Positions 16,663 through 23,730 of a stretch of 23,730 nucleotides of DNA are shown here, in pieces. This stretch comes from Didymodactylos carnosus. Lineage: Eukaryota > Rotifera > Eurotatoria > Philodinida > Philodinidae. The stretch covers positions 1 to 23,730 of the forward strand of contig CAJNOQ010002559.1 in the NCBI GenBank assembly GCA_905250885.1, read 5' to 3'. The notes beneath the pieces are model-generated. The model ran no database searches. It was not told where the DNA came from and worked only from the letters and a program-made list of their open reading frames with translations. The translations under genes and the position numbers were made by a program. The stretch's first letter is position 1; the number at the start of each line of letters is the position of its first letter.

Positions 16663-17630
16663 GGAATGGAACGTCCCTCAACTCTATATGACCTTTCCTT
16701 CCAGAGTTATACATATTTTCAGAGCCATTGAAGATCTCGATTTATCATCGTTCACTTTGAAAAAAAAATCGTCCACAGATGTATATTTGAAATATACTAG
16801 CGCTTTTGTTATGTTGTGTTTTCAGTTTCATAGTTAGCTAGTTATATTGTTGTATTTACTTACACATATTGTCTCGCTAAATTTTATGTCAAATCCATAC
16901 TTTGACACCTTCATAACATTTTAATATCCATGGTCTATTCAATTATTCATTCGACATCTTGTAATGCTCCCTTCGCTCAAAGTTCAAGCTCAAATGAAAA
17001 ACATTTCTGGCCTGTTTTCGATCAGATATTGCATTTTATTCCTTAGCACGTTTCCTTCGAAGATGTGTATGTGCGAAGCACAAATATGACTGCTGTGGAT
17101 GTACAAACCGGTATATAGCCTCATCAGCGAGAGGAGTAACAATAAGAAAAGATGGACACCAAAATGCGTTCTATGGCATAGGCCTTTTCAGGATAGCTCT
17201 CTGTTGTTTGGATACGTGTCATTACACTAACTGGAATCCAGAAATGCTTGAAGTTGAATCATACCTTTAAAGGACTATCAGGGAGAGCTTGTTGATGGAT
17301 ATTCATACAAAACAAAAGAAAAATCTATTTGCCAAAAAGCTTTGACCTAAAAGTATTTTGATGACATATCACGTCGTCCACGTATATAGTAGAAAAAAAA
17401 GAAATTTCTTTTTGTTCTATCTATTTTAGTTTGTTGTGTTCTACATGTATTTTATTTTATCTTTTATTTTTTTCTGCCTTCAGACTCAACTATCGATTGT
17501 CACACTGATGGTGTCTTTTGAATAACGACGAACCGTTTCTCACAGAAAACAGCTATATTTTTTCATTACGATAAAGGTGGTCTATATCTTATTATATGTT
17601 TCAAAATTTCTCAAGTTATCTTAACATTGA
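16663..17630. other. gene-free stretch
   Basis: AT-rich spacer with no coding frame over about 60 codons, no recognisable RNA gene and no clear repeat. Confidence 0.4.
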
Positions 17631-17813
17631 GAGACTCAGCGCTACAACTTAGCAGAGCTAGATTTTTGAAAATTTTTGTTTATTCTGTGGGAAATTTTTT
17701 TTTAAAAAGTTGGAAAAAATAAGGCTAAATATCCGAAAAACTTTATTTTTCTCAAAAGTTAAACTGAAAAAATAAAAAGTCCGGCTCTGTTAAGTTGTAG
17801 CATTGAGTCTGAG
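17630..17813. mobile_element. about 180-bp foldback/MITE-like element
   Basis: AGACTCAGCGCTACAACTTA followed by GCAGAGC (17632-17658) pairs with the right arm GGCTCTGTTAAGTTGTAGCA followed by TTGAGTCT (17783-17810), with a few mismatches that are mainly transitions. The inner AT-rich parts also complement each other loosely, so the whole unit could fold on itself. No coding content. Confidence 0.65.
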
Positions 17814-19552
17814 CTTCATTTTAAAACCCTTCCAAGCGTTCTAGCATTTGAAACGGCGGAGAAATCTGGGACGCACGAATACGCAAAAATGAAAAAACTG
17901 GGCGATGTCTCATTTTTATCAGAGATATTTTCTCCACATTATAGTGGCATGGAAAGTATTTTGGAATTTGCTTTTTAGCAGAAGATGACATTTTTCGAAC
18001 GGTCAGTTTTTAAGGCTTTTGGAAAATGTTTCTAAAAACCTTAACTGAAATACTATAAAAGCTCATTCATGGAACGTGGAAGAAAAAGAGTATAGAAATC
18101 CCACTGGAATTGCACTAGTGTAATGGAATGAGTAAAAATAATACACAACTGCACAAAATATCAACTTTTAATTAATTTATCCAACCAATAAATATAAATA
18201 AAATAGATGCAAGCATTCAGCTTCCGATGGAAAAAGAGAAAGTTTATAAACTCTTGAATGCTGTGGAAAACCGTAAAATGACACAAACCATGCATTGCGA
18301 GTGTTTGGATAAATGTGACCAGTTCTGACAAGCATGTTTGTATAATAACATTTTTAAACAATCCTGAAAATGACTAGCTGACTGTAAAAAAGCGAAAGAA
18401 AAAAAGACAAAATCATATATATATACACATATATACAAATATATAAATATATGTATATATTTTCAAATTGTTCACTATGCTCATATTTGTCTGCTGATGA
18501 CTTTTGTTGAGGCTGAATGCATGCATCTATCTTATTTGTATATATTAGTTGAATAAATTAAATAAACTACAGCATTTAGAGAATGATTATTCTGGTGCGT
18601 TGTTCTTTTTATTAAGAATAGAAACTTTTTTTAATAGAGGTACTTTTTAGTTTTTAAAGCTAGAAGTATAATGCTGAAAGTGCATGACTAGACAAAAAAA
18701 CAATTTTTTTTGGCTTTTATAACGTTACATTCAAGTTTGTTTAAGCAAATTGTATACACTTGTAACGATATAAATCACTTTTTAAGCATTAACATGATGA
18801 TAAAGCATATTTTTCTTTCTTTTCTGTTCTTGTACTCTATTGTCACAAATTATATTTAAGACATGAACAATACCCTATGACAACATTTATCGAGCACCTT
18901 CGACTGGAAAAAAAATATTATTGTCAATACAACTATACGAAACAACACGGCAATTCCGTTTCATTCATTCTCGTTCAATTAAAACACAGTGTGAGTACGT
19001 AAGAAAACACTTTCATTAAACAGTGTTGCCACACCTTAAACGTATATTGTAGTATTAGTAGTGGGAGAATGCGAAATCGAGACACCTGACTAAGTTCTGC
19101 CGAAGAGGAAACAAACTATATGAATTTATTATTAGACAGAAAGATTTAAGCATAGCTGAGTTCTAAACGTAATGACAATGATCGATTTGCGCTCTCTATA
19201 CCTCGAGAACGAAGCAGTTATAGTGACGCTATTTATACCATGATCTAGTTACATGTAGACCTACAACTGGTATGAATATCATTCAAATCTGTGACATCAA
19301 CAATCACTGTCTGTCTGAGTCTGCCCGATAACGGCTCTTAACGTCTGACTTATGAAGGAAGAATTTGTATGAAATAATAAAACAACAAAAAACATAGAAA
19401 TGAAGAAATGCTGAAAGTGACAGCAACCTAAATAAAATAAATAAAACATAGAAGTGACTATCATGATAGACTTGTAAGACAAAATGATTATGGAATAAGC
19501 TCTTGTTATCCCGTTCATTCTATTTGCCATTAGTTCATACTCTCTGTCAAGT
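17814..19552. other. gene-free stretch upstream of the AIFM2-like gene
   Basis: No gene is supported. It includes a TA-rich microsatellite at 18415-18460 and AT-rich spacer. The promoter of the downstream gene should lie near its right end. A TATTTATA word occurs at about 19228-19235, but it is over 300 nt from the ATG and I would not call it a TATA box. Confidence 0.4.
18415..18460. repeat. TA-rich microsatellite
   Basis: An interrupted AT/AC dinucleotide run (ATATATATACACATATATAC and similar) of about 46 nt. Confidence 0.8.
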
Positions 19553-20988
19553 ATGGGCGTCACTGGTTCACAACAAAACACAGATAAAAAGCCGGTAGTT
19601 ATTGTAGTTGGTGGAGGCTATGGCGGCATCGAAGTTGCAAAAAAGTTGGATAAATCTGGTCACTTTTTTGTTATTCTAATTGATCGAAAATCCTATTTTT
19701 TGCATAATGTCGCGGCCTTACGCGCATCTGTTGAAAAGGAATATGCCTGTCAGATAATGATACCGTACGACAAGTTATTAAGTAATGGTATGTAGTTTCA
19801 TTGAAAATTATCAAATCATGATTGTGTTGACGTGTTTTGTTCAGGCTGTGTTATTCACGCCGAAGTGACCGCTGTCACACCAGAGCATGTCTTAATTCAC
19901 GGACGCTCAGCTCCCTTGACATTCGATTATCTAATTATAGCTACTGGTAGCTCATATGTAAGTTGCCGCTGTTCTATAATCCTCTGATTCCATGCAGTGT
20001 TTATCTCTTCTAGGCCTTTCCGGCCAAAGTTGCAGATCATAATAGTGCTGAAGCCTGTCTAAGATACAAACAGTTACGAGAAAAAATCGAAAAGGCCCAA
20101 CGAATATTAATTGTGGGTGGAGGTCCTGTGGGCTGCGAATTGGCTGGTGAAATAGCTGAAGATTTTAAGAATAAACAAGTTACACTTATTCATTCACAGA
20201 CTGCACTAATCAATCCAAATCTATTCAATCCAAAATTCTGTCAATCTATACGTGAACAATTAGAATCGTTAAATGTTAAAGTTTTGCTCAATGAGAGAAT
20301 TGATTTAAAACCAATGTTAGAACACTATAAAAACAGTGATATGAACTATTTGGAAGGTGAATACACTGTTAGTACGGACAAGCAGACACTGATAACAGCC
20401 GATCTCATTTTTATTTGTACCGGAACAAAAGTTAATAATAGAAGTTTAGATGCATTTCGTTCACATTTCGTCGAAGGACGAATAAATGTCAACAATCATT
20501 TGCAAGTTCCCGGCTATAAAAATATATTCGCCATTGGTGACATTAGTAGTAAAGAAACCAAAATGGCATTCTATGCTGGAGCACAAGCTAGTTATGTGGC
20601 ATCGGTTATTAAAGCCATGCAGCAAAACAAATCTTTTAAGGAATATACACCAGCAACAAATCCAGCAATGTTTGTAACCATCGGACGAAACGGTGGAGTT
20701 GGTCAACTGCCGACTAGTAGTGGACCGGTTATCGGCAAAACAATTGTCAAATTTATCAAATCAAAAGGTATGTTTACTTCAAAACTGTGGTCTGCTATGA
20801 ATCAGAAGTATACGCCAACGGCAAACGAACAACAAGGCAAAGAAACAATAACTGATAGAGAAAATGACAAATCGTATAATAGAAAAATCAATGCACTGTT
20901 AACAATGGACTTTACAGAGGATGAAGCCAACGAGCTACTAAAAGGTTTACCGAACAGAACATTAGAAACTGGCCAAGATTATATCTAG
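19553..20988 (+). CDS. AIFM2: AIFM2/FSP1-like NAD(P)H:quinone oxidoreductase, three exons
   Basis: Exons 19553-19787, 19845-19957 and 20014-20988 (introns 57 and 56 nt, donors GTATGT and GTAAGT, acceptors CAG and TAG) give 440 residues. The protein is a two-Rossmann flavoprotein. FAD motif GGGYGG is at 20-25, with Asp44 for the ribose and HNVAALRA at 51-58. ATGSS is at 111-115, the NAD(P)H motif GGGPVGCELAGE at 151-162, CTGTK at 251-255 and FAIGD at 288-292. The HNVAALRAS stretch and the GRNGGVGQ motif near the end are typical of AIFM2 rather than other AIF proteins. The start MGVTGS fits N-myristoylation (Gly2, Ser6), which anchors the vertebrate enzyme to membranes and lipid droplets, where it reduces coenzyme Q and suppresses ferroptosis. 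No mitochondrial presequence is seen. The protein is about 65 residues longer than the human one, mostly through a C-terminal extension (about 387-440). No break is seen. Confidence 0.93.
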
Positions 20989-21163
20989 CCAAGCCGTCAA
21001 ACTTAGTATGTCACTAATCGGTTACTAAAACCGTGTGTAACTTTTCTGTGTTATTTGAAAAAAAAAAAATTATAGAATCTATCTTTTATTTTCTGTTCTT
21101 CCTATATATCGATTTTCCCTTGACTGTAAAGGAAAGGAGTTAAATATATATATATTACATATC
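20989..21163. other. 3' flank of the AIFM2-like gene
   Basis: It contains an A-run at about 21057-21069 and an AT-rich segment. I found no exact AATAAA within 150 nt of the stop, so the poly(A) site cannot be placed. Confidence 0.4.
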
Positions 21164-21890
21164 GAGTTAAAATGCGTGTGTGTATGTTTGTCCGCAGACT
21201 AGATACTAGCAACACACAAACTCGTAGAGCAAAACTCGATTGGATGAAAATCATCAGGTCGCCAAGCTCTAAATGGCGCTAATTTATCCGCATGAGTCAA
21301 ATTAAGACATGTAATGTCGTTTAAACTCTTTTATATCACTAGAATTGGTTAAAAAACATCACATCGGCTCTTCAGTTCATCTGCATCATCTTTTCTAAAA
21401 TTCATTTACTCATGCACTTTAGGATCTTGTAATTGGTCGTTAAACAGCCTACTGTGACTTGTACGATCACTTGGTCAGAAACAAAGTTAACGTAAACAAA
21501 TAAATCGAATACACTTAATCTAGTAACTGTAATATGTTCGTATGTCTGCAGACTAGATACTAGTGACACACAAACTAGTAGAGCAAAACTTGATTGGATG
21601 AAAATGATATGGAGTAGGTAGTCGGCTATGGGAACTCAGAAAATGACTCTGAGCGACCTCTACGGTCCATTCTGTTGGTCGATATGTATATCTCAGAGTT
21701 GTTGGATGGAAATGATAAGGAGTAAGTAGTTCACTATAGCAAACGAAAGGGTTTTATCTAGTTAAAATGTCTGTATGTATCTATGTTGACCGCGGCGGTA
21801 AATCCTATTGGCGGAAAACATGATTTCCACTTAAATGGATGAAAATGAGTTCTTGTATGTCCAGAGCCTAGATACTAGCGTCACACAAAT
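21164..21890 (+). repeat. dispersed repeat family, five partial copies
   Basis: The core AGACTAGATACTAG-YR-ACACACAAACT is followed by GTAGAGCAAAACTYGATTGG and ATGAAAATGA. It occurs almost complete at 21164-21255 and 21534-21630. The head GTTAAAATG...TATG...GACCGCGG is at 21761-21800. The tail TGGATGRAAATGATAAGGAG is at 21702-21740. A core copy is at about 21854-21890. All copies are in the same orientation. No inverted ends or transposase are visible, so it may be an old tandem array or a SINE-like family. Confidence 0.65.
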
Positions 21891-22691
21891 TATTAGCAGA
21901 CAGATGGACATACTTATCTGCATACTAACACACAAGGGTAGTGAGCACATTGCGTATTGTGTGCCCAAGGGAAACTTCTGAGAAACGAAGGGAAAATGAG
22001 AGTAAGTGTAGGGAAACTGGTAGAGTTTGTTGGGACATCTATAACAATAATGCAGCGAGACAAGCAGAGGTGTAAAAAGTGCCTCTGATTACTTAATCGT
22101 AAATACGGCTTACGATATCTGACAAGAAATTAGTTTTAGTGCTGCCGATCTAATCTTATTATCGGTCTTCGAAATGAGAGTGATAGCAAGTAGTAAAGGA
22201 AGTAGCAGACCGCCGATCACGATAGAAATATGTGATTCAGCACAGAGTAGAATTGCCGTAATTACGTGAGCTAAGGTAAGCATCATGTCTGCGAGGTGTA
22301 TGACGAAAATAACTCTAGCTCATGGTAAGTGATCATTAAGAAAAACTACTTTGGTCAGAAGAAAGTTCGACCAGTTACGAGGAAGGAATCGAAACTGAAT
22401 GTCGGATATTCTTACAGAACCAAGCCCGGTACATTTCATAGAAAATCTTTTATTTGTGTATTGTCAGTGAGAATATACCTTGCCCAACAAGTTTAAAAAA
22501 AATAGTCGCTTTTTGAGAATACACTGCGTATTGATGTTCTGACATCCCCAAACTACTTGGAATACAGCCATGAACTTTATGTGCTCGCGTTCCGTTGAAG
22601 CGAGAATAGAACGCTACAATTTCAAGATCAATGTTCGGGTCGCCAGATCGATTTTCTATTTTTCAGACGTTTTTCTACAAAAAATCCAAAG
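21891..22691. other. gene-free stretch
   Basis: No coding frame of interest; nothing recognised beyond possible edges of the repeat family on the left. Confidence 0.35.
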
Positions 22692-23332
22692 TTACACCCC
22701 TCTTTTTGATGCAAAATTAAAAGTATCAATGATTAAACTAAAATTTCTGATAAATTCATAGTTCCTATACGTAGCAAACCGATAATTACGCCCAAGTTGG
22801 TTTTGAAGTTTTTCTAATAGTTCGTTGAATTTATCGATTTCATCCGCCGTACAATGTAACGGGTGTTCCAGAATAAATCGGTCACTTAGTATTTTGCTCA
22901 TATCTTAATTGAATTTTATCCTCTAAACTTTGTTGTTTTCTTAAAAGATGTGCCGTAAAATTCTCTACAAAAAATAGTTGCATTAGATATTTTATAAATT
23001 TTCGGATAGCGACGTGATAATCGACGTTTGATATAATTATTACAATCTGTTATGGATAAGCCATTAAAACGAACTATATCGTCTCTCTGGCGATATTGAT
23101 TTTTCTTTCGTTTCAAATAATAAACCATTTATAGCTTGGCATAATAAAAGGTTTGGATTAGTACAGTTTTATTTTGATGACGTTTGTTGAACGAAGCGTT
23201 ATCTAATATGTAGTGAAAGAAGAGTACGCTTGTTGGATATTTTTTTGTTCTTTTAGTTATTTTTTGTGCCTCTAATATTACTCTATAGTGAGAGACTAAT
23301 TTCTCTCTCATTTGTCTCATTTCGACTTGCAT
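22692..23332 (-). pseudogene. unidentified coding remnant with frameshifts
   Basis: Read on the minus strand, protein-like sequence continues through changes of frame. MQVEMRQMREKL...YYAKL stops at 23129 and the same frame goes on as MVYYLKRKKNQYRQRDDIVRFNG...KRRLSRRYPKIYK. A second frame (about 23040-22890) then gives NFTAHLLRKQQSLEDKIQLRYEQ, amphipathic and coiled-coil-like. A third (22901-22692) gives SDRFILEHPLHCTADEIDKF and NELLEKLQNQLGRN. The pieces are rich in Lys, Arg, Gln and Glu, like a DNA- or RNA-binding accessory protein of a retroelement, but I recognise no domain. TTTTTTGTAG at about 22966 could be a splice acceptor, so a spliced gene is not excluded. It sits next to a hAT-like tip. 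Confidence 0.35.
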
Positions 23333-23333
23333 G

Positions 23334-23730
23334 CAGGGGCGCCCCGATAAGGGGAGGGAGCCCCCCTGCTTTTTGAAAAAATTTACTCCGAAATTAGGAT
23401 TTGCTTACTCCGAAAATTAGCCCTTTGACTTACGAGAATATCTTATGGAGTAACGCGCTTACTTGTATTTTTAGAGTAACACAATTATTCTCATTTTTAG
23501 AGTATAAAAGGCTTACTCTCAGTTTCTTAGTTAGAAATTTAGTCTGGTTTCAAAAGTAAGATATTTACTGCTATTTTTGGAGTAAGACATACACTTCCAT
23601 TTTTAGAGTAAAATAAAAAATTTAGAGTAGAAAAAACAATAAAAGATAGACTAAGAGCACAAATGAAAGATGATCGATTAGAGTAACTATTATTATGCTC
23701 AATAGAAACAGAATTTACTGATCAGTTAAA
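23334..23730. mobile_element. end of a hAT-like DNA transposon with subterminal repeats (partial)
   Basis: CAGGGGCGCCCC at 23334-23345 is a typical hAT tip, and with AGCCCCCCTG up to 23368 it forms an imperfect palindrome. Behind it the word ATTTTTAGAGTAA recurs at about 23466-23480, 23491-23506, 23571-23586 and 23597-23613, with shorter copies at 23621-23630 and 23676-23687. Its complement-like form TTACTCCGAAATTAG occurs at 23382-23397 and 23404-23420. Repeated subterminal motifs are where hAT transposases bind. The other end is outside the window, so family and direction are not certain. Confidence 0.5.

Noticed and set aside
19297..19581. Minus-strand 94-codon ORF upstream of AIFM2
   Set aside because: It overlaps the AIFM2 start on the other strand and has low-complexity hydrophobic composition without a recognisable membrane protein pattern.
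1..23730. CRISPR arrays, operons, rRNA genes, phage genes
   Set aside because: No regularly spaced identical repeats, no tightly packed co-directional genes and no rRNA sequence; spliced genes point to a eukaryote.

Overview
The window looks like animal nuclear DNA, most likely from a bdelloid rotifer or a similar small invertebrate. Sequence evidence for a eukaryote: genes split by GT-AG introns (four short ones of 49-57 nt, one of 424 nt, one of about 3.1 kb), AT-rich spacers, no operons, and many decayed DNA transposons. The bdelloid assignment is inference. It rests on very short introns, a C1A peptidase of the type common in bacteria, bacterial-style Kelch repeats and old mariner/MITE remnants.

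Layout. 1-90: start of a minus-strand ORF leaving the window. 91-2280: no gene; a GAAGT microsatellite, a cluster of ATCCCGATCGGGAT palindromes and a 12-bp perfect hairpin. 2280-2619: broken Kelch-repeat fragment. 2620-5060: no gene; a C/G-tract inverted-repeat element and two short degenerate repeats. 5195-10196 (minus): the main find, a four-exon gene for a papain-family cysteine peptidase fused to a degenerate receiver-like domain. Its catalytic cysteine codon is completed by a 20-nt microexon, and its last two exons are separated by a 3123-nt intron. 10328-10735: long inverted repeat just upstream of that gene. 11206-11641 (minus): small possible two-exon gene with a weak CDT1-like pattern. 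11642-13548: no gene. 13551-14668: dead Tc1/mariner element with probable TIRs and flanking TA. 14671-19552: no gene; several inverted-repeat (MITE-like) elements. 19553-20988 (plus): complete three-exon AIFM2/FSP1-type oxidoreductase gene, with a predicted N-myristoylation site and an unusual C-terminal extension. 20989-22690: a dispersed repeat family. 22692-23332 (minus): frameshifted coding remnant of unknown identity. 23334-23730: probable end of a hAT-like element with subterminal repeats.

Two genes appear intact. The AIFM2-like protein should reduce quinones at membranes with NAD(P)H and protect lipids from oxidation. The peptidase keeps its whole catalytic set, so it is probably active. 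Nothing suggests that the two work together. The rest is mobile-element debris, which would fit a gene-poor, perhaps subtelomeric, region.
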